DNA of 64,000 nucleotides, from contig NQWY01000127.1 in NCBI GenBank assembly GCA_019425655.1, positions 34,530-98,529 on the forward strand, written 5' to 3'. The stretch is from Rhizophagus prolifer. Taxonomy: Eukaryota; Glomeromycota; Glomeromycetes; Glomerales; Glomeraceae. Under the pieces are notes generated by a model. That model was given only the letters and a program-made list of their open reading frames with translations, was not told the DNA's origin and did no database searches. The translations under genes and the position numbers were made by a program. How positions within the stretch are numbered: the first letter of the stretch is position 1; the number at the start of each line of letters is the position of its first letter. Of this stretch, positions 46,134 through 56,044 are shown piece by piece.

Positions 46134-49100
46134 ATGAAGAAAAATTTATTTAATCAACAAAACACAAAAAATTTTTATAAGCAAATCGTATTGCTTTTAA
46201 TTCTATTTTTTTCTGGTAATGTTTGGGGGCAGATAAGTATTGCTGCTTCAGGCACTGCCTATACTGAGAACTTTAATAGTATAGGAACATCTGCTACTGC
46301 TAGCTTACCTGCAGGTTGGAAAGCACAGGATAACAATTCAACTACAAGAGCTTGGGGTACTGCAAATGTGTTTTCTGCAACAGTTACAGCGGGAAATAAC
46401 TCTACAGCTGCGTCTTCGGGAAGTTTTTATAATTGGGGTGATGCAACTGCTTCTAGTGATAGAGCTATAGGTTTCTTATCTGCAGGTAGTGGTGCATGGG
46501 TATGTGCAGCTAATAAGCCTTTGGATATTTATGCCCAGTATAAAAATGATACAGGCAATGCAATTACAAAGCTCGATATATCATTTGATTACGAAAAGTA
46601 TAGAAATTCAAATACAACAGGTTCTGCCGGATGGAAATTTAGTTTTTATTATTCTACTGATGGTTCTACTTGGACAAGCGTTTCGAGTGGCGATAATACA
46701 TTTGCTGCCGATGGAAATACAAGTGCTACTAATCCTCTTGTGGTTTCATCAAAAACATTTAGTATTACAGGATTAAACATTGCTAATGGAAGCAATATAT
46801 ACTTAAGGTGGTCTTATTTTGTTGCAAGTGGGACTACTTATACAAATTCTGCTGGGCTTGGTCTTGACAATGTCAGCGTGACAGCTACTACAACAGCATC
46901 GCCTGCTTGTACTGTACCGGTTTCACAACCAGCGTCATTAGTATTTGGAACGACATCTTCTTCAGCGGTTAATGCAACTTTTACTGGTGTAGCTTCTCCA
47001 AATACGCCAAGTGGTTACTTGATATTGAGAAGTACCAGCAATGTTGCACCAACACCTGTAGATGGATCAAATTATGGAACTGGCTCTACTCAAACATTTG
47101 GAGGTAACTCTTATTACGTTTTGCAAGGTAGTGCTGCTGCTTCTTTAGGAACAACAATTACTGATACAGGATTAGGTTCTAATACAACATATTATTATTA
47201 CATTTATTCTTATAATAGTGGGTGTACAGGGCAACCTTATTATTTGAAAACATCACCACTAACAGATAGTAGAATAACTTGCCCTGTTGCACCCACAGTT
47301 CCGTTAAGTAATCCTACTAGTTCGGGAGCAACTGTCTCTTGGACTGCATCTGCAGTTGGAGGAAGTGCAGAAACAATAAAATACAGGTTCGAGCTTTACA
47401 CGGATTCAGGAAGAACAAATGCTGTTGTGGGGTATCCATTGACGGATACAACTTCGCCAGTTACTGTCTCGGGACTTTCTTCTAATACAACTTACTATTA
47501 CAGAATTATTGCTTATAACTCCAGTTGTCAATCTACAAATTTGGATGGAAGTTTTACTACAACAATCACTGCTGGAACATTTCCGTATACGGACGACTTT
47601 GAAGGAGTCAATAACTGGACTCTACTCAATACCAGCCAAACAAATAAATGGATTGTGAGCACAGCAGTAGCAAATGGAGGAACTAAGTCTATGTACATTT
47701 CCAATACGGGAACTACACATAACTATTCTACAAGTGCTGCTTCCATTTCTCAAGCGTATAGAGATATTACAATCCCCGCAGGTACTACATTTGCAAATGT
47801 AGGCTTTGACTGGAGAGCTAATGGAGAGGGGACTACAACCAAGTATGATTTTGTTGCTGTTTGGTTGGTTCCTGCTTCATATACACCAACAGCAGGAGTC
47901 AAAATTACACCAACAACGGGATTTACCAAAATTGGTGATTTTAATTTGGTTAATACTTGGGGGACGTCTAATACATTGGTTGATATAAGTTCATTTGCCG
48001 GACAAAATATGCGTTTGGTTTTTGAATGGAATAATGATAGTAGCGCTGGTTCTCAAGCCCCGGCAGCAATTGATAATATAAATATTAGTCTCCCACCAGC
48101 AGCTACAACAGTTTCGCCAACAACCTTATCCGGTTTTACCGCTACTACAGCTTCTGACTCTTCGGAGAAAACATTTACGGTTTCTGGCGTTTCTTTAGGA
48201 ACAACTCCAATTACTATAACACCGCCGGCAGGCTATCAGATTTCTACAACATCTGGCTCGGGATATTCTTCTACGCCGATCGTTTTAAACCCAACATCAG
48301 GAAGTGTAGCATCTACAAATATTTATGTCATCCTGAAAAAAGGAGCAACAGGTTCTCCTACGGGTAATATTACCGTAAGCGCATCACCGGCTGTAACTCC
48401 GGACAAAACTGTGGCACTTTCGGGGACTATTAGTAAGGCGACTTTCACATCTGCAACTACAGGTAATTGGGAAACCGCTGCTAGCTGGGATCTCAATGCC
48501 GTTCCGGGTACGGATGATAATGTGGTGATATTAGCAGCGCATACGATCACTGCTACCACTGCGCAAACAAGAAATTCCGGAACAACCACCACTGTTGCGG
48601 GAACTTTGGCTATCAATGACCATTATACTAATAATGGAACAACTACTATTAATGGTAGTTTCCAAATTAATGCAGGTTCCTGGGCAACCGGTACCGACTT
48701 TGTATATGGCGCAGCATCTACTTTGATATTTGGTCATAATAATGGTTCTGTTTATGGTGTTAATGCTGATGCTTATTGGCCGTCAGCGGGTCCATTTAAT
48801 GTTACAGTGAATGGGAACAGTCCTATTTCATTAAATGTAGCGAGAACTGTAAACGGAACATTTAATTCTTCAGCAACTATTACAAACCCTGGAAATATTA
48901 CTATCGGAACTTCCGGAACATTGAAGCTAAATTCCGGTTACGGTTGGAGCGGGACAGGAAGCCCAATCTATGGAACGTCTTCTACTTTAATTTATAACTC
49001 AGGTGGTTCTCCGGGTAGAAATAATGAATGGACAGCGAGCACAGGAACGGTTGGAACTACTGCTGGTCTTCCTCAAAATGTACAGGTAAGCAATAATACA

Positions 49101-52100
49101 ATACTTAATTTTCCTAATGGCAATACTGCATCAGGTTCAAGCACAGCAGCGTTTATGGCTGGTGGAATTGTTACCATAGATGCAGGCTCATCATTATATC
49201 AGGATTATGGTCCAGGTGGGAACTCAGCATTAATTGTGGGCGGAAATCTCGTGCTGAATGGAAATCTGTCATTGGGAAATGCTGAAGGAGGTAATATTAC
49301 TGTCGGTGGAAACTGGACCCAAGCAGCATCTGCAACTTTTTCTCCAAAAGGAAGAAGAGTTATCTTTAATGGAACAGCGGCGCAAACTATTACAAAAACA
49401 GGGGGGGGAACTTTGGATTTTGACAGATTGGAAATCCAGAAAACTAATACTACCAATGTTTCTTTGAGCAACTCAGCAGGAAATCTTACCAGCTTAAACC
49501 TTAATGGAACCTATCTTAATGCACTTGCTATTATAGGTTCCGGAACCGGTGGTCTGAACCTGAATGCTAATACTTTGACATTTAACAATGATGGTGGCGA
49601 TATCTATGTAGATGCAGCAAAAACAATTGTGGCTTCTTCGGGTGCTGTTATTAATTTTAATGCGAATAAAAAAGTTTCTAATAACTCAGGAACAGGTAGT
49701 CTGACTTTTGCAGCTAATGCAACAATTAATATTAATAATAATGCGACAGTCGATTTCGGAAAATCCTCCGGTACTAATATCTCTACTGTGAACGGTGTTC
49801 TTAATATCGTTGGGAATGGATCTTCAGTTACTCCAAATGGTCCGATCTACGCAACAGGTTCCAAATTAGTTTATAAAACTGCAGGAATATATGCGAGAAA
49901 AGCAGAATGGAATGCAAATTCCGGTGCGGGTTATCCATATGATGTACAGGTTACAGCCAACACAACTTTGAATTATCCAAACACAGGATCCGGTGCTTTC
50001 TCCACAGCTTTAGGAATTGCCAGAGACTTAACAATCGACAGCGGTTCCTCACTTTATATGGATTATGGTAATGGCGGAAACAAAAACGGATCGCTTACTG
50101 TTGGCAGAAATATTGTTAATAGTGGAAGCTTATCTTTAGGAGATTTTGCAGGTGGAGATTTATCGTTAGGAGGTAGCTGGACAAGTTCTGGTACATTTGT
50201 ACCGAACAACAGAACTGTTACCTTTAATGGAAGTGATGGCAATGATCAAACTATCTATAGCCCAACAACCTTTGATTATCTTACTATTAACAAAACAAGT
50301 ACGGGAAATGTTGTTTTAGCTGCAAGTATTATCGTTAATAAAGATTTAACTTTAACTAATAAAAGTATTGTTCTCGGAACTAATAATTTAACACTTCCAA
50401 ACAATACCTCTATAATAAGTTCAAATGCTAATTCTTATATCCAAGCCATAGGAACAGGTAAATTAATCCGTCAGAATATAGATGGAACTAAAGATTGGAC
50501 ATTTCCAATGGGCGTGTCTGCAGCAGGAAGATATGCACCGATTATTATTAAGAATTTATCAGGAACTACAGATTTATCAGTGAATGTAAGTACATCAATT
50601 ACTCCTACTGTTTCTGATGCAACCAGGGTATTAAGTACAAAGTGGTTTGTTACAACAACAAATATTGTTACCGCCAATATATACACGGAATGGCAGGGTG
50701 TTGCTGCTGAGACTAATAGTATGACAATCCCAGCAACTGGAAGTTTAGCTACGACTGTTGGTGGAGCACCTTATACATTTTACAATATAAATCTGGTTGC
50801 TAACAATACAACTGCTACTGGCGTTAGTCTTTCAAACACAGCTGCAAACGGGATTGTAATTGGTAATGATAATGCAGTTTCAATAGCAAACGACGAATGT
50901 TCTGGCGCAATCAATATAACTGTAGATGCAGCAGCGGTTTCCGGTTCTAATAAAGGTGCCACTTCAAGCTCCGGTTTTGGTGCTTCTCCGTGTTCATCTG
51001 GTAGTAATAGTAGAGATGTCTGGTATAAATTTACTACTTCAGATGAAGGAAGCTATAAAATAACTGTTTTCAAATCAACGGGTACAGGTGCAATGTCTGA
51101 CCCTGTATTAGATTTAAGATCTGGAACTTGTGCAGCATCTGTAAATATTGGATGTTCTGATGGACTTGGTGATGAAGTTGTAACGTTATCTTTAAATGCT
51201 AATACTACTTATTATTACAGAATTTTTAATTACGGAAGTGCTAGCGGCGATGGATTCTTTACAACATCTGTATCAACAGTTCCTAATATCATTGTAACTC
51301 CTGTAAATTTAAACTTTGGAAATGTCCCTGTGAATACAGATTCTACTGTACAGGATATTAAAGTAAAAGCCAGCTTCTTATCTCCTGCAAACGGTAATGT
51401 TAGTATTGCTGCATTAGCGGGTTATTCATATTCATTAGATGGAACAAGTTGGTCATCTACGCTTACCTTGCCTTATACATCCAAGACTTTGGCAGAGACA
51501 ACAGTACATGTCAAATTAAGTCCAACCGCAGGATGTACAGATTATAATGGAAACATAGCAATTTCCGGAGGTGGAGCTACTACTGTGAATGTTGCAGCTA
51601 CTGGAAAAGGTGTTATACCTGCTCCGACTGCAACTGCAGCAACGGATGTTGTAACAAATGGTTTTATTGCTAATTGGAATGCAGTGACTGGAGCAACAGG
51701 TTATGTCATAGACGTTGGCACAAGTCCAGATTTCGGCACATATTCTGCTACAACAGCAACTGAGGGCTTTGAAACAGGAATGCCAACATCAGGTTATAAT
51801 ACAGGAACTTTTACATTGTCTACAGGAGATTGGAGTTTGGTTAATGCTCTTAAAAGTACAACTGCAAGTAATAATTATAATAGTACAGCTGGAGGATGCC
51901 AATTGCAAGCATCAACAAGTGCGTCCGCAACATCACCATCTTACAATCAAATTACCAGTGTCAAGTTTCACGCAAAATCAGGTACTTCAGGTACAAACCT
52001 TGCGGTTTATAAAATTGTTGGAGGTTTAGAAACTCTGGTTCAGAATGTTTCATTAACAACTACAGTCACCCAATATACTGTTAATATCAATGAAACAGCA

Positions 52101-54050
52101 AATGATGTTAAAATTAAATTTGTGAATGGTTCAGCAACATCATATGTGGATAATGTTATAATTACATATAGTGTTTTAACTCCATCATTTGTTTCACCTT
52201 ATAATAATTATGCTGTTTCGGGAACATCACAAACTATTTCGGGACTTGCAACAAATACAACTTACTATTATAGAGTACGAGCAACAAGCGGATCCTGTCA
52301 GTCGGCTAATTCTAATACGATAGATGTCACTACAAATAATACCATTATCTGGAACAACGCATGGACCAATACATCTGGTCCTGATGCAACTTTGGATGCG
52401 ATTATCAGAACGCCTTTCAATGTTGGAGATGCTGGTCAAAATGAGTTTTCAGTAAAGAATCTGACTATAGAAGGCACAGGGTCATTAGACATCAAGGCTG
52501 GAAAAGGGATTACTGTTACCGGAGATATAACAGCTCCTGATAACAAGATCATTATAGAAAGTGACGGAAGTCTTGTACAGACAAAGATTACCAACGGAAA
52601 TAGTGCCAATAAAGCTATTGTAAAAAGAGGTGTCAGTATGAAAACTTCGGATTATACTTACTGGAGTTCTCCTGTGAAAGATCAACCGTTGCTTAATACA
52701 TCCAATGTAAATGCTAATAACAGCGCCGGAGGATTCTCGGAGGGAACACCGAACAACAGAATTTTTGAATATAATGAACCGAACGATACTTTCAAAGCGA
52801 CGTTGAATGGAACATTTACCAATGCCAAAGGATATGCGATCAGAGGAAAGTCCAGCTATGGTACCAGTTTATATTCGGACGAACTGTGGTTCAAGGGTAA
52901 TCTAAACAATGGGGATATTACTATCGGGGTGCAGAAATCCAAAAATACTATTATCAGTGGTATTACCTATGAACACGGTTATAATCTTATAGGGAATCCT
53001 TATCCGTCTAATATCGATTTCTACAAATTCTATAATCTAGATAAAGGTGACGGAACAAAAAATAGCAACGTTATCTTTGGGAAAGTGTGGTTTTGGACCA
53101 ATGTTCCTGGTGCACCAACAACACAAGGAGGATCTTCTTATACACCGAATAATTATGCGACGCTCACTTTGGCTGGTGGTGTAAATGCGACAGATGTTTA
53201 CAGCGCAACAGGGTCGCCTACTCCGAATCAGTATATAAAAGTAGCACAAGGATTTATTGTTCAGATGAGAGCAACACCTCCAACAGGAAGCACACCAGTT
53301 ACAGGAACTGTTAAGTTTGATAATTCCATAAGAACTAATGATAATACAGGACACTTTTATAATGATAATAAGAACTCTGCGAGTGATGAGATTAATCGTT
53401 ACTGGTTAAAAATGATATCACCATATAACATTTCCAATACAATTCTAATAGCTCATATGGATGGAGCGACTAATCAATATGACGCGGATTATGATGCGGA
53501 ACTGTTATCTGTAGGTGATGATTCTTTCTATTCGAAGATTAATACGCAAAAGTTACATATCCAGGCTAGAAGTAATCCTATTAGCGATGAAGATTTTGTG
53601 GCTCTAGGTGCAAAGTATTCTATGAATGGTACTTATAAAATAAGCTTGGGCAACAGAGAAGGAATATTTGTTTCCGATCAGAAAATATATTTGAGAGATA
53701 AGCTTACTGGTACTTACACAGATCTTACTTCTCAGGATTATACTTTCAGTACTAGCAAAGGTACGGATGAAAACAGATTTGAGATCGTATATAAAAACAA
53801 AGAAGTTTTAGGAACCGATATTCTCAACAAATCAGACTTTATCGTATATAGAGATGGAAATTATTTTGTAATAAAATCTTCTGCTAATTTGGGTAAAATA
53901 GAACTTTATGATGTAAGTGGGAAATTGATCCAGTCTAAATATTCTTCTGAAAAATCTGTTAGAATGGATGTTAACACACTTTCGTCAGGCGTTTATATTA
54001 TAAAAGCTGAAAATTCTGGAAATGTCAGAACAAAAAAAATAATTAAATAA
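46134..54050 (+). CDS. Giant T9SS-type surface protein, largest of four
   Basis: 2,638 residues. Signal peptide QIVLLLILFFSGNVWGQ. Then an anchor-J-like domain, fibronectin III units (about 260-480), a second anchor-J-like domain (about 480-650, VFEWNNDSSAG), a GNWETAASWDLNAVPGTDD segment introducing long beta-solenoid-like repeats (about 775-1500), a pre-peptidase-C-like domain with VWYKFTTSDEGSYKITVF (about 1585-1712), more fibronectin units, the shared C-terminal module (from about 2090) and a T9SS type A tail ending AENSGNVRTKKIIK. The upstream 100 nt resembles that of the third gene, so these two probably arose by tandem duplication. Function unknown; surface adhesin or matrix protein is the best guess. 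Confidence 0.92.
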   Translation: MKKNLFNQQNTKNFYKQIVLLLILFFSGNVWGQISIAASGTAYTENFNSIGTSATASLPAGWKAQDNNSTTRAWGTANVFSATVTAGNNSTAASSGSFYNWGDATASSDRAIGFLSAGSGAWVCAANKPLDIYAQYKNDTGNAITKLDISFDYEKYRNSNTTGSAGWKFSFYYSTDGSTWTSVSSGDNTFAADGNTSATNPLVVSSKTFSITGLNIANGSNIYLRWSYFVASGTTYTNSAGLGLDNVSVTATTTASPACTVPVSQPASLVFGTTSSSAVNATFTGVASPNTPSGYLILRSTSNVAPTPVDGSNYGTGSTQTFGGNSYYVLQGSAAASLGTTITDTGLGSNTTYYYYIYSYNSGCTGQPYYLKTSPLTDSRITCPVAPTVPLSNPTSSGATVSWTASAVGGSAETIKYRFELYTDSGRTNAVVGYPLTDTTSPVTVSGLSSNTTYYYRIIAYNSSCQSTNLDGSFTTTITAGTFPYTDDFEGVNNWTLLNTSQTNKWIVSTAVANGGTKSMYISNTGTTHNYSTSAASISQAYRDITIPAGTTFANVGFDWRANGEGTTTKYDFVAVWLVPASYTPTAGVKITPTTGFTKIGDFNLVNTWGTSNTLVDISSFAGQNMRLVFEWNNDSSAGSQAPAAIDNINISLPPAATTVSPTTLSGFTATTASDSSEKTFTVSGVSLGTTPITITPPAGYQISTTSGSGYSSTPIVLNPTSGSVASTNIYVILKKGATGSPTGNITVSASPAVTPDKTVALSGTISKATFTSATTGNWETAASWDLNAVPGTDDNVVILAAHTITATTAQTRNSGTTTTVAGTLAINDHYTNNGTTTINGSFQINAGSWATGTDFVYGAASTLIFGHNNGSVYGVNADAYWPSAGPFNVTVNGNSPISLNVARTVNGTFNSSATITNPGNITIGTSGTLKLNSGYGWSGTGSPIYGTSSTLIYNSGGSPGRNNEWTASTGTVGTTAGLPQNVQVSNNTILNFPNGNTASGSSTAAFMAGGIVTIDAGSSLYQDYGPGGNSALIVGGNLVLNGNLSLGNAEGGNITVGGNWTQAASATFSPKGRRVIFNGTAAQTITKTGGGTLDFDRLEIQKTNTTNVSLSNSAGNLTSLNLNGTYLNALAIIGSGTGGLNLNANTLTFNNDGGDIYVDAAKTIVASSGAVINFNANKKVSNNSGTGSLTFAANATININNNATVDFGKSSGTNISTVNGVLNIVGNGSSVTPNGPIYATGSKLVYKTAGIYARKAEWNANSGAGYPYDVQVTANTTLNYPNTGSGAFSTALGIARDLTIDSGSSLYMDYGNGGNKNGSLTVGRNIVNSGSLSLGDFAGGDLSLGGSWTSSGTFVPNNRTVTFNGSDGNDQTIYSPTTFDYLTINKTSTGNVVLAASIIVNKDLTLTNKSIVLGTNNLTLPNNTSIISSNANSYIQAIGTGKLIRQNIDGTKDWTFPMGVSAAGRYAPIIIKNLSGTTDLSVNVSTSITPTVSDATRVLSTKWFVTTTNIVTANIYTEWQGVAAETNSMTIPATGSLATTVGGAPYTFYNINLVANNTTATGVSLSNTAANGIVIGNDNAVSIANDECSGAINITVDAAAVSGSNKGATSSSGFGASPCSSGSNSRDVWYKFTTSDEGSYKITVFKSTGTGAMSDPVLDLRSGTCAASVNIGCSDGLGDEVVTLSLNANTTYYYRIFNYGSASGDGFFTTSVSTVPNIIVTPVNLNFGNVPVNTDSTVQDIKVKASFLSPANGNVSIAALAGYSYSLDGTSWSSTLTLPYTSKTLAETTVHVKLSPTAGCTDYNGNIAISGGGATTVNVAATGKGVIPAPTATAATDVVTNGFIANWNAVTGATGYVIDVGTSPDFGTYSATTATEGFETGMPTSGYNTGTFTLSTGDWSLVNALKSTTASNNYNSTAGGCQLQASTSASATSPSYNQITSVKFHAKSGTSGTNLAVYKIVGGLETLVQNVSLTTTVTQYTVNINETANDVKIKFVNGSATSYVDNVIITYSVLTPSFVSPYNNYAVSGTSQTISGLATNTTYYYRVRATSGSCQSANSNTIDVTTNNTIIWNNAWTNTSGPDATLDAIIRTPFNVGDAGQNEFSVKNLTIEGTGSLDIKAGKGITVTGDITAPDNKIIIESDGSLVQTKITNGNSANKAIVKRGVSMKTSDYTYWSSPVKDQPLLNTSNVNANNSAGGFSEGTPNNRIFEYNEPNDTFKATLNGTFTNAKGYAIRGKSSYGTSLYSDELWFKGNLNNGDITIGVQKSKNTIISGITYEHGYNLIGNPYPSNIDFYKFYNLDKGDGTKNSNVIFGKVWFWTNVPGAPTTQGGSSYTPNNYATLTLAGGVNATDVYSATGSPTPNQYIKVAQGFIVQMRATPPTGSTPVTGTVKFDNSIRTNDNTGHFYNDNKNSASDEINRYWLKMISPYNISNTILIAHMDGATNQYDADYDAELLSVGDDSFYSKINTQKLHIQARSNPISDEDFVALGAKYSMNGTYKISLGNREGIFVSDQKIYLRDKLTGTYTDLTSQDYTFSTSKGTDENRFEIVYKNKEVLGTDILNKSDFIVYRDGNYFVIKSSANLGKIELYDVSGKLIQSKYSSEKSVRMDVNTLSSGVYIIKAENSGNVRTKKIIK

Positions 54051-54131
54051 ACATTCATAAAAGATTGATAAAAGAATTGGAAAATTTTATATCTTTACAA
54101 CCTGAAAAATATGTCTAGTTTCCAACTGCAG

Positions 54132-54482
54132 ATGAAAAAATATTTGTCCATTATATGTATCACCTTGAGTGTTATGTCTTTAGCACAGTTTAAAGCTGAG
54201 AATGAGTTTGATAATAATAATCAAATTCAATCTAACGAACAGCAATCCAACCATAATGTTGATCCAAATGATCCAACACAGGTTCAAAGTGCTCCAAATA
54301 ATACATTTAACGAAAATGAGGAACAAAATTCTAATTTAGTCCCTAATGGAGGTGAACATCCGGAAGGTCCTGGTAATCCGGGTGAACCTGTACCTATTAA
54401 TAGTCTTGTCCCGGTATTACTACTAAGCGGTATGTCTTTGATGATTTATTATCAGAGAAAAAATAAGAAAACTAATATTTAA
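54132..54482 (+). CDS. Small exported protein with PID-CTERM-like sorting tail
   Basis: 116 residues from the ATG at 54132 (a start at 54111 adds MSSFQLQ). Signal peptide [18 protein letters not shown]; an Asn/Gln-rich low-complexity middle; then [27 protein letters not shown] in outline: Pro/Gly linker, P-V-P-I-N, one membrane helix and a basic tail RKNKK. This is the build of PID-CTERM proteins, thought to be processed by the flavobacterial exosortase XrtF and found next to exopolysaccharide loci, as here. Asn stands where Asp is usual. No exosortase gene is in the window. Probable role: cell-surface or exopolysaccharide-associated peptide. Confidence 0.65.
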   Translation: MKKYLSIICITLSVMSLAQFKAENEFDNNNQIQSNEQQSNHNVDPNDPTQVQSAPNNTFNENEEQNSNLVPNGGEHPEGPGNPGEPVPINSLVPVLLLSGMSLMIYYQRKNKKTNI

Positions 54483-54490
54483 AAATATTT

Positions 54491-54518
54491 AAATCCGGAA
54501 TTTTAAAATTTCGGATTT
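54491..54518 (+). terminator. Terminator after the PID-CTERM-like gene
   Basis: AAATCCGGAATT and AATTTCGGATTT pair along almost their whole length (54491-54518, one G-U), followed by TGTTTTG. It ends 11 nt before the sugar transferase ATG. Confidence 0.75.
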
Positions 54519-54529
54519 GTTTTGTTAAG

Positions 54530-55072
54530 ATGTACAAAAGCTTTTTAAAACCATCCACTCTGTTATATTTTTTTAATCAGAAAAATGTATTTTTTCTTCA
54601 GAGCCGCCCGGGTAAGAATGAAAAAGTTTTCAAAATCATTAAGTTTAAAACTATGACAGACCAGAAAGATGAGTTCGGAAATCTTTTGCCGGATGAATTC
54701 AGATTGACAAAAATGGGGAAATTCGTAAGAAAAACTTCTTTAGACGAACTTCCTCAGCTAATCAATGTTTTGAAAGGGGATATGAGTTTTATAGGGCCTC
54801 GTCCACTTTTGGTAAGCTATCTTTCTTTATATAATGAAGAACAGAAGAAAAGACATTTGATTAAGCCGGGAATAACAGGGTGGGCTCAGGTTAATGGTAG
54901 AAACACAATCACGTGGGCTCAAAAGTTTATTTATGATGTGTACTATGTCAATAATATCAGTTTTTTACTGGACGCTAAAATATTTTTATTAACTATTAAA
55001 AAAGTGCTTAAAAGAGAAGGTATTAATACTGTTGGACAAGCAACTACAGAAAGTTTTAATGGAAAGAACTAA
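54530..55072 (+). CDS. Sugar transferase (phosphoglycosyl transferase), membrane helix missing
   Basis: 180 residues of the small WbaP/PglC-type bacterial sugar transferase, which links the first sugar phosphate to undecaprenyl phosphate to start a capsule or glycan unit. Conserved: [55 protein letters not shown]. The normal start (K-x-FD, then a helix of about 20 residues) is missing: [10 protein letters not shown] passes at once to [20 protein letters not shown]. About 25 residues appear lost in frame near 54550-54560. Without the re-entrant helix it would probably not work. The ATG lies just after a terminator, so its promoter may be missing too. Confidence 0.85.
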   Translation: MYKSFLKPSTLLYFFNQKNVFFLQSRPGKNEKVFKIIKFKTMTDQKDEFGNLLPDEFRLTKMGKFVRKTSLDELPQLINVLKGDMSFIGPRPLLVSYLSLYNEEQKKRHLIKPGITGWAQVNGRNTITWAQKFIYDVYYVNNISFLLDAKIFLLTIKKVLKREGINTVGQATTESFNGKN

Positions 55073-55075
55073 AAA

Positions 55076-56044
55076 ATGAAGACAAATATTTTAATTACAT
55101 CTGCAGGACAAAGGGTTTCTTTGGTTAATGCTTTTATGAAAGAACTTAAAAAAAAATTTCCTGATTCCAGGGTAATTACAGTTGATCTTCAACCAGAATT
55201 ATCACCGGCTTGTCAAATTTCGGATTTTTATTACAAAGTTTGTAAAGTAACAGATGAAAATTACATCCCAGAAATTTTAAATATTTGTGAAAAAGAAAAT
55301 ATAGGAATGGTAATTCCTACCATTGATACCGAATTGAGAGTTTTTTCAGATAGTATTGGCTTTTTTAAACTTAATAATATTTATTTGATTATTTCAGATA
55401 AGCAATTAATTAAAAGTTGTAGAGACAAGAGAGAATTAAATAATTTTTTTTCAAAGCATGATATAAAATTTCCTAAACCTATTGATAAAAAAAATCCAAC
55501 TTTTCCACTTTTCATCAAGCCATATGATGGTAGCCTGAGTCAGGATATCTATATAATTAAAAAAGAAGATGAAATTACAGATTATCATTTGGGTCATCCT
55601 AAGTTTATGTTTATGGAATATATAGATTCTTCTCTATATAAAGAATATACTGTAGATTGCTATTATAACAAAAATAATGAGTTATCATGTGCAGTTCCAA
55701 GACAGAGAATTGCTATAAGAAGTGGAGAAATCCATAAAGGTGTTACTACTAAAAATGAAATTATAAATTACTTACTAGAAAAACTCCATATAATATCCGG
55801 TGCAATAGGATGCATTACAATTCAATTGTTCTACAACAAAAACAATAACGATATTATAGCAATCGAGATTAACCCAAGATTCGGAGGGGGATATCCGCTT
55901 TCTTATGAAGCAGGAGCTAATTATCCAAAAATGTTAATCGAAGAATATTTTGAAAATAAAAGCATTAATTATACTGATGATTGGGAAGACAAATTATTAA
56001 TGCTAAGATATGATGCAGAAGTTCTTGTAAGAAATTATGAATAA
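55076..56044 (+). CDS. ATP-grasp protein of the capsule locus
   Basis: 322 residues of the carbamoyl-phosphate-synthase-like ATP-grasp group. N-terminal NILITSAGQRVSLVNAFMKEL (Rossmann-like), VIPTIDTELRVFSD, a central FIKPYDGSLSQDIYIIKKED, and the Mg-ATP end IEINPRFGGGYPLSYEAGA. Such enzymes join a carboxylate to an amine or similar through an acyl phosphate. In polysaccharide loci they usually modify a sugar with an amino acid or acid group, but the substrate is unknown here. It starts 3 nt after the sugar transferase and overlaps the HAD gene by 8 nt. Confidence 0.85.
   Translation: MKTNILITSAGQRVSLVNAFMKELKKKFPDSRVITVDLQPELSPACQISDFYYKVCKVTDENYIPEILNICEKENIGMVIPTIDTELRVFSDSIGFFKLNNIYLIISDKQLIKSCRDKRELNNFFSKHDIKFPKPIDKKNPTFPLFIKPYDGSLSQDIYIIKKEDEITDYHLGHPKFMFMEYIDSSLYKEYTVDCYYNKNNELSCAVPRQRIAIRSGEIHKGVTTKNEIINYLLEKLHIISGAIGCITIQLFYNKNNNDIIAIEINPRFGGGYPLSYEAGANYPKMLIEEYFENKSINYTDDWEDKLLMLRYDAEVLVRNYE

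Noticed and set aside
27801-54050. Many open frames on the minus strand within the T9SS genes
   Set aside because: They lie opposite long Thr/Ser/Asn-rich coding frames, have no family features and no promoters, so they are shadows.
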